Source of the DNA: Streptomyces sp. V2I9
GTDB taxonomy: Bacteria > Actinomycetota > Actinomycetes > Streptomycetales > Streptomycetaceae
DNA: 64,000 nt
NCBI RefSeq assembly: GCF_030817475.1
Contig: NZ_JAUSZJ010000002.1
Coordinates: 6,874,158-6,938,157, forward strand
Direction of reading: 5' to 3'
This document shows, one piece after another, positions 7,860 to 16,340 of this stretch. Numbering within the stretch: the stretch's first letter is position 1; every line of letters begins with the position of its first letter. The position numbers and the translations under genes are program-made. Below the pieces are notes generated by a model that saw only the letters and a list, made by a program, of their open reading frames with translations, had not been told where the DNA came from and did no database searches.

Positions 7860-8747
7860 TCAGGCCGTGGTGCTGAGGATGACCGAGCGGGTGAGGTGGC
7901 GCGGCCGGTCCGGGTCGAGACCGCGGGCCTCGGCGATCGCCAGCGCCAGCCGCTGCACCCGTACCAGCTCCGCCAGCGGGTCGAGGCCGCCGGCCACCCA
8001 GCGGGCGCCGGTCGCGTGGACCTCGTCCATCAGCCCGGAGGGGGCCTCGCCGAGCATCCACGTCGCGGTGGACCGGGTGGAGATGCTGATCGGGCCGTGC
8101 CGGTATTCCATCGCCGGGTACGCCTCGGTCCAGGCGAGCGCCGCCTCACGCATCTTCAGCGCCGCCTCGTTGGCGAGGCCCACGCTCCAGCCCTGCCCGA
8201 GGAAGGTGAACTGGCCGCACTCCGTCAGCCCGGCCGGCAGCGGTTCGGCGAGCGCCACCTGCGCGTCCTCGACGACCGCGTCGGTGTGCAGACCCAGATG
8301 GGCGCGGAGCAGGGTCAGCGCCGAGGTGGCGAAACGGGTCTGCACGACCGACTTCTCGTCGGCGAACTCGAGCACGATCGTGTCGTCGGCCATCGCCGCC
8401 ATCGGAGTGTCCGGGTCCCCGATGACGACCGTGCGGCGGGTCGTGTCACCGATCCGCGCGAGGAGTTCCAGCACCTCCGTCGTCGTACCGGAGCGGCTCA
8501 GCGCCACGATCCGGTCGTACGGGCGGCCCGCCGGGAACTCCGATGCGGCGAACGCGTCGGTCTCGCCCTGGCCGCTGCCCTCGCGCAGGGCCGCGTACGC
8601 CTGGGCCATGAAGTACGACGTCCCGCACCCGACCACGGCGATGCGCTCGCCGGCCGCCGGCAGCCGGTGGGCGAGACCGTCCGCCATGCCGGCGGCCACC
8701 TGCCAGCAGTCGGGCTGGCTGGCCAGCTCCTGAGCCACGTGCGTCAT
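7860..8747 (-). CDS. SIS-domain sugar-phosphate isomerase/deaminase (AgaS/GlmS-like)
   Basis: A 295-residue protein with two SIS domains, as in AgaS and the isomerase half of GlmS. It would act on an amino-sugar phosphate such as galactosamine-6-phosphate. Motifs are VVGCGTSYFMAQ (about 39-50), ALSRSGTTTEVLEL, FLGQGWSVGLANEAALKMRE, EYRHGPISIS and the C-terminal HLTRSVILSTTA. No glutaminase domain is present. The ATG at 8747 is preceded by AGGGAG; an earlier in-frame start at 8765 is too close to the promoter. It is the first gene of a two-gene operon with the aldolase. Confidence 0.88.
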   Translation of the reverse strand: MTHVAQELASQPDCWQVAAGMADGLAHRLPAAGERIAVVGCGTSYFMAQAYAALREGSGQGETDAFAASEFPAGRPYDRIVALSRSGTTTEVLELLARIGDTTRRTVVIGDPDTPMAAMADDTIVLEFADEKSVVQTRFATSALTLLRAHLGLHTDAVVEDAQVALAEPLPAGLTECGQFTFLGQGWSVGLANEAALKMREAALAWTEAYPAMEYRHGPISISTRSTATWMLGEAPSGLMDEVHATGARWVAGGLDPLAELVRVQRLALAIAEARGLDPDRPRHLTRSVILSTTA

Positions 8748-8771
8748 CTGTGCTCCCTGTCCCACGCTAGC

Positions 8772-8819
8772 AATGCTCGAAGCTGCATTTTAGGCGTGCA
8801 TTTCAAGCAATATCAAGCA
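8772..8819 (-). promoter_or_regulatory. Promoter and operator-like repeats of the SIS/aldolase operon
   Basis: On the minus strand TTGATA (8811-8816) and TAAAAT (8787-8792) are separated by 18 bases, a good sigma-70-type promoter that gives a leader of about 35 bases. It is an AT-rich island in GC-rich DNA. TCAAGCA occurs twice ten bases apart (8803-8809, 8813-8819), TGCATTT twice (8784-8790, 8797-8803), and AATGC/GCATT form an inverted repeat. DeoR- or AgaR-type repressors often bind such arrays, but no regulator gene is adjacent. Confidence 0.6.
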
Positions 8820-8875
8820 GACGATGGGGCGGGGTCGTCATCCGCCGGGCCGGGTCGGGCCGCTGCGGGCACGCC

Positions 8876-8911
8876 GATGCGGCGCCGGGCCTGTGGGCCC
8901 GGCGCCGCATC
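8876..8911 (-). terminator. Perfect hairpin terminator after the DUF5682 gene
   Basis: Two 16-base arms (8876-8891 and 8896-8911; GATGCGGCGCCGGGCC and complement) enclose a 4-base loop, nine bases past the stop of the five-gene operon. Confidence 0.8.
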
Positions 8912-8919
8912 ACCTCGTC

Positions 8920-11766
8920 TCAGACCTCCGTGAGCAGCGACTCCCACGCGATCGCGGTGGCAGGGTGCAGCCCCACCAGCTCCGCACCCGCAGGAGCCCC
9001 CGCATCGGCGCCGGGAGCGGCCCACGTGCCGTCGCAGCCGAGCAGCCCCGCCACGGCGTCCAGCGACGACGGATGGGCGAACAGCAGAGCGGCCCCACGG
9101 CCCCCGCCCCCACCGGCGACCACCGGGCCGCCGACCGGAGCAGCGGCTTGCGGAACCTCACGCCACGGCGGCACCCACGCGTCCAGCGCCGCGAGGCGGG
9201 CCGGGAAGATCCGCCCCGCCTCGCGGGTCAGCAGCGGGGCGAGTTCCGCCGCCCCCGCGCGCAGCGTCGTGATCAGACGCGGCAGCCAGGGCAGCAGAAC
9301 CCGGTCCGGCAGCCTCCCGAACGCGTTCGACACGGCCTCCACCACCACGTCCGCCAGCCCCGGCACCGGCACCAACGCGTGGACGAAGCCGCTGAGATAG
9401 CGCGGGTAGGCGGGCACCACCATCGGGTTGGCCAGCAACGCGCCGCAGCGCTCCCTCAGCTCGGCCCGCGACAGCGCGCCGAGCTGGACCTGCGCCGCCC
9501 ACAACAGAGCCGTCCGCTCCGGATCCGTGGGGCGCGACTGCGCGACGGCCAGCTCCAGCTGGGCCCGGTCGCACCCGAGGGACAGCGCAAGGCTCTCCAT
9601 CCCGAACAGGAAGCCGAGCATCGCCGCCACCTGCCCCACGGTGGCGTCCTCGTCCGTGAATGCCATCGGCAGCAGTGTGCAGTAATGCGCGTAACCGGCC
9701 TTCACGAACGCTTCCACCCACGGCGGCAGCACCGGCTCGGCGGTCCGGTAGTACGCCAGCAGCCCCCGCACCCGGCGCAGCACCTCCGGTGCCCCGTCCA
9801 CGGTCCGCTCGGCGGCCAGGACCTCCAGCGCGTGCGCGCCCAGCTCGTCGGCGAGACGCCGGCTGCGGAGGTACAGCGTCGCGTCCTCCACAGCGGCGAG
9901 GACGACCGCGGCCGTCGCCCGCGGCCCGTACGCCTCCCTGCGCAGCCGCTGCTCCAGGACCTGCTCGATGCTCACCCCCTCGTACCCCAGCTCGATGAGC
10001 GCCCGCTCATGGGTGCCCAGCGCCAGGTCCCAGGACTCCTGGATCGACCGCTCACCGAGCTTCCGCTCACCCATGATCGGCCGGGCCGCGCCGTGCGGCA
10101 GCAGTCGGCGGAGCATCCACAGCACATCCGAACAGGCCCCCAGCTCCGGGTGGGAGTCCATGTCCAGCAGGGCCCGCCGCACGCCGCGCTGCTGGAGCTT
10201 CAACCCCAGCGGCGCGAGCCGGTCGTGCACGTCGCGGGCCAGCGGCGGCAGCGCGTCGTAACCGACCCGGCCGATCCGGTCGCCGCCCATCATGATCTCG
10301 ACGAGCCGCCGCACGTCGCGCCGGCCCGGCACCGCGTCCTTCTCGATGCAGGTGACCGCCGCGTCCTGGAAGTCGTACGGAGTGGGCTTGGCGCGGTCCC
10401 GCATCCCGGCGAGCAGGATCGACGTCTCGAACACCGCGATCGCGTCGGCGGTGGACGCCGCATAACCACTGCGTCGCGCCGCGCGCACGATGTCCACCGA
10501 CCAGCCCAGCAGCTCGGCCTCGTCCAGCGTGTCGAGGACCGGCGGCTGCCGCAGGAACCCGGTGAGCCGGTCCGGGGCGGTGTCCGGCGGGGGAGCGGGG
10601 ACGGCCGGGACCGCCGCCTTCTTCGCCGCGCGGGACTTCTTCGCACCGTCCTGCCCGGCCAGCCGGTACGGCCGCACCCCGGTCCGCTTGAGGTTCTTCG
10701 CCCACTGGGTCGCGGCGATCGACACCGAACCGGAAGCGAGCCCGAACTGCGCCTCGATCGCCGCGTGACTCGACGGGATCAACCCGTGCTGCCAGGTGGT
10801 GGCGGAGCGCGGCGGGATCGGATACGACCCGTCGCCCGCCACCCCGAACTCCTCGACCCGGCTGGCCGCGTGGAACGCGCCGCACACATACAGGCAGTCC
10901 TCCGGATCCGCCCCGCTCGCCGCCAGGTGCTCGCGCATCCGCGTCCACATGTACCGCTCGCGGTCCTCGTCCACCCGGACCCGGTCCCGGTCACCGGGGG
11001 CGAGCCGACGGAACAGGCTGCCCACGAGGAACATCACCTGGCGGTAGGCGTCGTGGTCGCTGCTGCCGAGCGGCACCTCGACGTACTGGTGCCACCACTC
11101 CGACCAGTGCCGGACCTTGCCGTGGCGCAGCAGATGCTCCTCCAGCTCCGCGAAGCGCGGCCGCAGGTCGCCGATCTCGACGCCGACCGCCTCGCCGTGC
11201 AGCGCGGCCTCGGGCTCGGGCGTACCGTCCGCAGGAGCGGACGACTCCTCGGGGGCGCGTCCGCCGTGGCGGGTGTCCCACTGGAAGACGTGGTCCGAGG
11301 ACCGGTCGACCAGGACCAGTTCGACCCCAGGAGTGTCCAGAGCGTAGGCGATGGCCTGGTACTCGGCGGACGCCTCGGTGATCGGCGCGACGACCGACAG
11401 CGGTGCCCACTCGGCGGGGAACCCGTCCACCTCGCTCGCGAACGCCTGGACCGCCACCGGCAGACGGCAGTTCCGCAGCTCGCCGAGGAGCGGCGCCATG
11501 TCCTCGCACAGCTCCAGATACACGACCTTGGGCTGCTTCTCGCGCAGTCGGCGCGCCATCGCGAGCGCGGAGGCCGGCGAGTGGTGGCAGACCGGGAAGA
11601 TCTCCAGCGGCTCGCGCACCGCCCGGTCGACGTCGTCGACCATGCCCAGGAGGATGCCCTCCAGCGCGTCGGGCCCGCCGGCGAACGCCGCGGCCGCCTC
11701 GTGCAACTGCCCCCGCAGCGCGGCGAACGACGTCTCCCCGGGGGTGTCGGTGGGGGACCCGCTCAT
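8920..11766 (-). CDS. DUF5682-family protein of a MoxR/VWA operon
   Basis: A 948-residue cytoplasmic protein, the last gene of the operon. The N-terminal ~320 residues contain EIFPVCHHSPASALAMARRL (about 55-74), VVYLELCEDM, VLVDRSSDHVF and CGAFHAASRV (about 295-304). Paired His motifs at the start and after a long spacer recall the EreA/ChaN/TraB hydrolase fold; that comparison is my inference. A charged linker rich in Lys, Ala and Pro (about 365-395) leads to a long helical C-terminal part with no recognised motif. The ATG overlaps the MoxR stop by four bases, so the products are made together. It may be the effector or client of the MoxR-VWA pair. Confidence 0.85.
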   Translation of the reverse strand: MSGSPTDTPGETSFAALRGQLHEAAAAFAGGPDALEGILLGMVDDVDRAVREPLEIFPVCHHSPASALAMARRLREKQPKVVYLELCEDMAPLLGELRNCRLPVAVQAFASEVDGFPAEWAPLSVVAPITEASAEYQAIAYALDTPGVELVLVDRSSDHVFQWDTRHGGRAPEESSAPADGTPEPEAALHGEAVGVEIGDLRPRFAELEEHLLRHGKVRHWSEWWHQYVEVPLGSSDHDAYRQVMFLVGSLFRRLAPGDRDRVRVDEDRERYMWTRMREHLAASGADPEDCLYVCGAFHAASRVEEFGVAGDGSYPIPPRSATTWQHGLIPSSHAAIEAQFGLASGSVSIAATQWAKNLKRTGVRPYRLAGQDGAKKSRAAKKAAVPAVPAPPPDTAPDRLTGFLRQPPVLDTLDEAELLGWSVDIVRAARRSGYAASTADAIAVFETSILLAGMRDRAKPTPYDFQDAAVTCIEKDAVPGRRDVRRLVEIMMGGDRIGRVGYDALPPLARDVHDRLAPLGLKLQQRGVRRALLDMDSHPELGACSDVLWMLRRLLPHGAARPIMGERKLGERSIQESWDLALGTHERALIELGYEGVSIEQVLEQRLRREAYGPRATAAVVLAAVEDATLYLRSRRLADELGAHALEVLAAERTVDGAPEVLRRVRGLLAYYRTAEPVLPPWVEAFVKAGYAHYCTLLPMAFTDEDATVGQVAAMLGFLFGMESLALSLGCDRAQLELAVAQSRPTDPERTALLWAAQVQLGALSRAELRERCGALLANPMVVPAYPRYLSGFVHALVPVPGLADVVVEAVSNAFGRLPDRVLLPWLPRLITTLRAGAAELAPLLTREAGRIFPARLAALDAWVPPWREVPQAAAPVGGPVVAGGGGGRGAALLFAHPSSLDAVAGLLGCDGTWAAPGADAGAPAGAELVGLHPATAIAWESLLTEV

Positions 11767-12893
11767 GACAGGGTGGCGATCGTGTCGCGGCCGCCGTCCA
11801 GGAACTCCGGCCAGGAGCCGCCCTCCTGCTTGCTGCGCGGTTCGACGACACCGTGCAGGTACTTGTTGAAGATGGCCAGGTCCTCCGGGTCCCGCCGGGT
11901 CAGCGAGCCGACGAGCGAGGACGCCAGGGTCCGGGCGGTCAGCGTGCGCTCGCCGAAGAAGTTGCTGTGCAGGACGGCGTCCTCCAGCACACCGATCTGC
12001 TCCGCCGTCGACAGCGACGACTCCAGCTTCTCGTCGTCGCTGCCCGCCGCGGCGGCCGAGGCCCGCAGATCGGCGAAGCTCTGGAGCAGCACATCGAGCA
12101 GTGTCGGCGGCACGTCCAGGTCGATCGCATGGCGACGCAGCAGCTCCTCCGTGCGGAAGCGGACGATCTCCGCCTCGCTCTTCCGGTTCGTCACCACCGG
12201 GATGCGGACGAAGTTGAAGCGGCGCTTCAACGCGGACGACAGGTCGTTGACGCCCCGGTCGCGGCTGTTGGCGGTGGCGATGATCGAGAAGCCGGGCTTG
12301 GCGAAGACGATGTTGTCACCCGCGTCCGCGCCGTCGCTCTGCAGCTCCGGCACCGAGATGTACTTCTCCGACAGGATCGAGATCAGCGCGTCCTGGACGT
12401 CGCTGGTGGAACGGGTCAGCTCCTCGAAACGGCCGATGGCGCCCGTCTCCATCGCGGTCATGATCGGCGACGGGATCATCGACGCACGCGACTGCCCCTT
12501 GGCGATGACCATCGACACGTTCCACGCGTACTTGATGTGGTCCTCGGTCGTACCGGCCGTGCCCTGCACCACCAGGGTGGAGTTGCGGGAGATCGCCGCG
12601 GACAGCAGCTCCGCCAGCCAGCTCTTGCCGGTGCCGGGGTCCCCGATGAGCAGCAGACCGCGGTCGGAGGCCAGGGTGACGATCGAGCGCTCGACGAAGC
12701 TGCGGTCGCCGAACCACTTCTGCGAGACCTCCCGGTCCAGGCCGTCGGCCCGCTCGGACCCCAGGATGAACAGCCGGACCATCTTGGGGGAGAGCCGCCA
12801 GGAGAACGGCTTGGGGCTGTCGTCGATCGACTCCAGCCAGTCGAGTTCCTCCGCGTACTTGATCTCGGCGGGGGCACGCAACACGTCGGACAT
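11763..12893 (-). CDS. MoxR-type AAA+ ATPase
   Basis: A 376-residue ATPase. Walker A is GDPGTGKSW (about residues 79-87), sensor 1 is SIIATANSRDRG, and the arginine-finger region is SSALKRRFNFVRI. The expected Walker B position reads RFEELT, a Glu-Glu form instead of Asp-Glu. MoxR ATPases work with VWA proteins as metal-loading or remodelling chaperones. An ATG at 12893 starts the gene; the gap to the upstream VWA gene is 101 bases and holds a small hairpin. The downstream DUF5682 start overlaps its stop as ATGA. Together with the VWA and SWIM genes it probably forms an ATP-driven protein-remodelling machine; the target is unknown. Confidence 0.9.
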   Translation of the reverse strand: MSDVLRAPAEIKYAEELDWLESIDDSPKPFSWRLSPKMVRLFILGSERADGLDREVSQKWFGDRSFVERSIVTLASDRGLLLIGDPGTGKSWLAELLSAAISRNSTLVVQGTAGTTEDHIKYAWNVSMVIAKGQSRASMIPSPIMTAMETGAIGRFEELTRSTSDVQDALISILSEKYISVPELQSDGADAGDNIVFAKPGFSIIATANSRDRGVNDLSSALKRRFNFVRIPVVTNRKSEAEIVRFRTEELLRRHAIDLDVPPTLLDVLLQSFADLRASAAAAGSDDEKLESSLSTAEQIGVLEDAVLHSNFFGERTLTARTLASSLVGSLTRRDPEDLAIFNKYLHGVVEPRSKQEGGSWPEFLDGGRDTIATLS

Positions 12894-12953
12894 GGGAGGG
12901 CCTTTCTGAACAGGCGGGAAAAGGTCGGGGAAGCAGGGGGGGCTGGCCGGAAA

Positions 12954-12973
12954 GGCGGGGGCTCGGCCCCGCC
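12954..12973 (-). terminator. Small hairpin between the VWA and MoxR genes (possible attenuator)
   Basis: GGCGGGG and CCCCGCC (7-base arms) surround a 6-base loop in the only long gap of the operon, 21 bases beyond the VWA stop. It is shorter than the other terminators here, so partial termination that lowers downstream expression is more likely than complete stopping. Confidence 0.4.
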
Positions 12974-12994
12974 GGGCCTCGGAACGTCAGGTCC

Positions 12995-14380
12995 TCACGT
13001 GAGGAACGTCTTCAACTCGTGCACGAGCCTGTCGATGTGACCGGAGACCACCGGTGTGCCGAGAGCCTTGAACCGCTCCCGGAACCAGGGGTTGACCTCC
13101 TGCCGCCCGGAGCTGGTGACCGAGCCGACGGGGATGAACTTCACCCCTGACCGGTGAACGGCCTCGATGCCCTCGAACAGCGGCTGGGAGCGGTCGAACT
13201 CGTAGAAGTCCGAGATCCACACCATCACCGTGTTCTTCGGCTCGGCGATCTTCGGGCGGGCCATCGCCATGGCGACGGGCCCGTCGTTCCCGCCACCGAG
13301 ATTCGTGCGCAGCAGCACGTCGAACGGGTCGTGCACCCACGGAGTGAGATCGATCGAGCGCGTGTCGTACGCGATGAGGTGGACGTCCACCTTCGGCAGC
13401 CCGGCGAAGATGGAGGCCAGGATGGTGCAGTTCACCATCGAGTCGACCATGGAACCGGACTGGTCCACCACGACGATCAGCCGCTGCGGCGTCGTCCGGC
13501 GGACGGTGTGCCGGTAGTAGAGGCGGTCGACGTAGAGCCGCTCCTCCTCCGGGCTCCAGTTGGTGAGATTCTTCCAGATCGTGCGGTTCAGATCGAGGTT
13601 GCGGAAGACGCGCTTGGGCGGCACCGAACGGTCCAGCTCGCCCGCGGTGGCCTTCTCCACCTGCGTACGCAGCACCTCGGCCACCTCGTCGACGTAACGA
13701 CGGATCAGCGACTTCGCGTTGGCCAGCGCCACGCCCGACAGGTTGCCCTTGTCGCGCAGCAACTGCTCGATCAGCGACATGCTGGGTGTGAGCTGCGCGG
13801 CGAGCGCCGGGTCGGCCAGCACTTCCCGCAGCCGCATGCGCCCCACGAGGTCGCCCTCGATCGCCGCCAGCTCGGGACCGAGGCCGCCGCCGTCCAGCCC
13901 GGCGCCGGCCGCCCGGCCCCCGCGGAGACCGCCGGGCGGGCAGCCCAGCGCCCGCTCCAGCCAGCCCGCGTCGGACTGCCAGCGCGCCAGTTCCTTCGCC
14001 GTCACCGTGCCGGAGCCGGTCGAGAAGACATTGAGCAGCACCTTCGAGACCAGTGCGGCACGCCGCACCTCCGCCGCCCCGTCGCGGCCGTCGTCCTCAC
14101 CGTCGTCCGGTGTCATCAGCCCGTCGAACTCGGAGGCCAGCTCCGGGTGGCGCTGCACGACGGAGTCGAGCGACGCCCCCGGGTCCAGCAGCGCGGACGG
14201 CAGCCCGATGTCCTCGACCACACCGAGGCTCGCGGACTCCAGCGCGGGCTGCTCCTCCCCGTCGAAGAGCCGGGCCAGGAGCCGCCAGTACAGCACCTGA
14301 CGGCGGTTGTCGTACGGGTCGGGCCCGGCCGGGGACGGGGCTTCGGCACCCGGTGACCGGCGGGTGGGTTCCTCGGTCAT
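12995..14380 (-). CDS. VWA-domain protein partner of MoxR
   Basis: A 461-residue protein with a helical N-terminal region (about 1-260) and a C-terminal von Willebrand A domain. The metal-ion-dependent adhesion site is VVVDQSGSMVDSM (DxSxS, about residue 305), followed by a RTNLGGGNDGP loop and VWISDFYEF (MIDAS Asp). The ATG at 14380 overlaps the preceding stop as ATGA. No signal or membrane segment is present, so it acts in the cytoplasm. VWA proteins next to MoxR ATPases bind clients or act as adaptors, which suggests the same role here. A 12-base palindrome, CCTCACGTGAGG, overlaps its stop codon. Confidence 0.88.
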   Translation of the reverse strand: MTEEPTRRSPGAEAPSPAGPDPYDNRRQVLYWRLLARLFDGEEQPALESASLGVVEDIGLPSALLDPGASLDSVVQRHPELASEFDGLMTPDDGEDDGRDGAAEVRRAALVSKVLLNVFSTGSGTVTAKELARWQSDAGWLERALGCPPGGLRGGRAAGAGLDGGGLGPELAAIEGDLVGRMRLREVLADPALAAQLTPSMSLIEQLLRDKGNLSGVALANAKSLIRRYVDEVAEVLRTQVEKATAGELDRSVPPKRVFRNLDLNRTIWKNLTNWSPEEERLYVDRLYYRHTVRRTTPQRLIVVVDQSGSMVDSMVNCTILASIFAGLPKVDVHLIAYDTRSIDLTPWVHDPFDVLLRTNLGGGNDGPVAMAMARPKIAEPKNTVMVWISDFYEFDRSQPLFEGIEAVHRSGVKFIPVGSVTSSGRQEVNPWFRERFKALGTPVVSGHIDRLVHELKTFLT

Positions 14381-15774
14381 TTCCGCAACAGCCTTCCGGC
14401 GCGCTCGCGCAGTACGGCGACGGCGTCGGTGGCGGCCTTCTCCGCCCGGACACCGGCCTTGTCCGTCGTACCGCCCGCCCATGCGCCCGCGTGCACGGCC
14501 ACGGCCTTCTTCCGTACGGTCGTCTCGACCGCGAGGGGCTGGAGCACGAACTGTCCGGCATCCCAGCGCAGCAGCCCGACACAGGCGTGGGAGGCGGCGA
14601 CCGCCTCGGGCGTCAGCGGCCCGGCGGCGGGTATCCGGTCGGTGTCGACGGCCAGGAGCCGCCCGGCGAGACCGAACGCGAGACCTTCCTCCTCGCTGTG
14701 CACGGCGTACCCTTCCAGCAGCACCGGTACGGCGATCCGCACAGGATGCCGGTCCAGCGGCGCGACACGGGCGGCGGTCGCGGCGGACAGCATCACCCGC
14801 GCCGTGGCGAAGGCGTCGGCGGGTTCACCCGCACGAGCCCGCTCGTCGTCCCAGAGCAGATCCCCCTCGGCGGTCGCCGGCATGGCCTCCAGCTCCATCG
14901 CACGGCCCTCGCTCACCGCGGCGAGCAACGACATCCGGGGACGCAGCAGCTGCCACAGGCCCGCCCCGACGACCGTGTCGGGCTTGGGCGCGGACACTCC
15001 GGCGCGTACCAGACGGGGCGTGCCCCCGTCCGCCGGCTCGAACACGGCGTGCACCTGCGCCTGGACGGCTGTCGCATGCTCCTGCACATCGACGCCGAGC
15101 GGCAGCAGCCGCCCCGTCACCGCCGCGGCGGGCCGGACCCCGGCCGAACCGGGCACCGTCAGCAGCAGGGCGCGCGACCACAGATCGGCCCAGCGGCGCA
15201 CCGGCACGCGCTCCAGCGTCGCCCCCGGGCAGGACGCGGCCAACTCGGCGGCGAACCCGTCGAGGAGGGCCGCCCGACGACGCATCCCCGGATCGGGCAG
15301 CATCGCCGAGACGACCGGGGCGCACCCGGCCACCAGCTCATGGTCGATGCCCCGCCAGCCGCTGCGCGCGAGATCGCCCAGCCAGCTCCGGGCCGCCACC
15401 AGCAGGTTCGCCGCCTGCTCCGGCGCGGCCGGCGCCGGCTCCGGGTCCGCCGCCTCCTCGACGGGCCGGCCGACCGCCTCGTCGATCCGCTGCGTCAGGG
15501 CGTCGTGGACGGAACCGAGCAGCGCGCTCCGGGCGGCGGCGAGAGCCACGAAGTGGTCCTCCCCGGCGGTCCCGGCCGACGCCTTCTCGGCCGCCTCCGT
15601 CACCCGCGCGGCCAGCGGAGTCCCGGCGACGGCCGCGGCGAGCCCGGCGACCGCGGCCGCCTGGGCAGGGCCCGGCCGGAGCAGACCGGCCACCAGCGCC
15701 TCGTCGAAGGAGTCCACGACGGCGAGCGCCTCGTCGAGCCCCTCGACCGGTTCGGAGAGCAGGCCGCCGCGCAT
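14377..15774 (-). CDS. Unrecognised protein of the SWIM-VWA-MoxR operon
   Basis: A 465-residue protein, largely helical, rich in Ala, Leu and Arg, with no signal peptide or nucleotide-binding motif. Recognisable landmarks are MRGGLLSEPVEGLDEALA at the start, ARSWLGDLARSGWRGIDH and RVPVRRWADLWSRALLL near the middle, and a basic C-terminus ending RERAGRLLRK. The start codon shares one base with the upstream stop (TGATG), and its stop overlaps the VWA start as ATGA, so it is tightly coupled to both. I do not recognise a named family. Position in the operon suggests it binds the SWIM protein or the VWA protein, which is inference only. Confidence 0.75.
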   Translation of the reverse strand: MRGGLLSEPVEGLDEALAVVDSFDEALVAGLLRPGPAQAAAVAGLAAAVAGTPLAARVTEAAEKASAGTAGEDHFVALAAARSALLGSVHDALTQRIDEAVGRPVEEAADPEPAPAAPEQAANLLVAARSWLGDLARSGWRGIDHELVAGCAPVVSAMLPDPGMRRRAALLDGFAAELAASCPGATLERVPVRRWADLWSRALLLTVPGSAGVRPAAAVTGRLLPLGVDVQEHATAVQAQVHAVFEPADGGTPRLVRAGVSAPKPDTVVGAGLWQLLRPRMSLLAAVSEGRAMELEAMPATAEGDLLWDDERARAGEPADAFATARVMLSAATAARVAPLDRHPVRIAVPVLLEGYAVHSEEEGLAFGLAGRLLAVDTDRIPAAGPLTPEAVAASHACVGLLRWDAGQFVLQPLAVETTVRKKAVAVHAGAWAGGTTDKAGVRAEKAATDAVAVLRERAGRLLRK

Positions 15775-16292
15775 CAGGCCACCGCCCGCGTCGGAGGGAA
15801 CCACTGCATCTCGGGCAACGGCGTGGTGACCGGCTCCCGTTCGAGATAGGCCAGCTGCCGCAGGAACCGGCTGAACACCCGGGCGGCCGCCGACGCGTCC
15901 CCCTTCTCGGGCCGGGTGGCGCTCATGGCGCCGGTGAGCGACTGGGCGGTCGGCTCCCCGTCCGGGGTCTCCACCGCCAGATAGCGCGCGACGCGCTCCG
16001 CCCCGTACTGCAGCACCGCCTCGGCGACGAGCGCCTGGATGTGCTTGCAGAACATGCCGCGCGCCCCGCCGCAGGGCCGGTTGTTGTTGGTGCTGCACGC
16101 GAACGCGTACGTCCGCGCCGCCACCGACGACACGTACACCCGCCCGATGTCCGATCCGCTGGAGACGACTCCCTGCAACCGTCCGTCGGCCAGTTCGACG
16201 AACGGCACCTTGGCCAGCTTCCGTGGGCGCGCGGGCGCCGTCACCCGCGCGGTACTCGACTTCTCCCAGACCGACAACGCGCCAACTCCCAT
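15774..16292 (-). CDS. SWIM zinc-finger protein
   Basis: A 172-residue protein carrying a SWIM-type zinc finger: FACSTNNNRPCGG then MFCKHIQAL (about 65-88), with Cys, Cys, Cys-x-His as the predicted ligands. SWIM domains bind nucleic acid or protein. The C-terminal part is helical. It is the first gene of the five-gene operon and is coupled to the next by a one-base overlap. The ATG at 16292 has no strong ribosome site. The gene begins only 48 bases after the megasynthase stop on the same strand, with no strong terminator between, so read-through expression is possible. Confidence 0.85.
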   Translation of the reverse strand: MGVGALSVWEKSSTARVTAPARPRKLAKVPFVELADGRLQGVVSSGSDIGRVYVSSVAARTYAFACSTNNNRPCGGARGMFCKHIQALVAEAVLQYGAERVARYLAVETPDGEPTAQSLTGAMSATRPEKGDASAAARVFSRFLRQLAYLEREPVTTPLPEMQWFPPTRAVA

Positions 16293-16340
16293 GCATGCGA
16301 AAGGGGACGTCCACGCCGTATCGGCGGGACGGTCACGAAC

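Noticed and set aside
8824..12909. A plus-strand open frame of about 1360 codons across the DUF5682 and MoxR genes
   Set aside because: It is antisense to two genes with clear motifs and overlaps. High GC content removes stop codons from the opposite strand; the translated sequence is Arg/Pro/Gly-rich with no domain.
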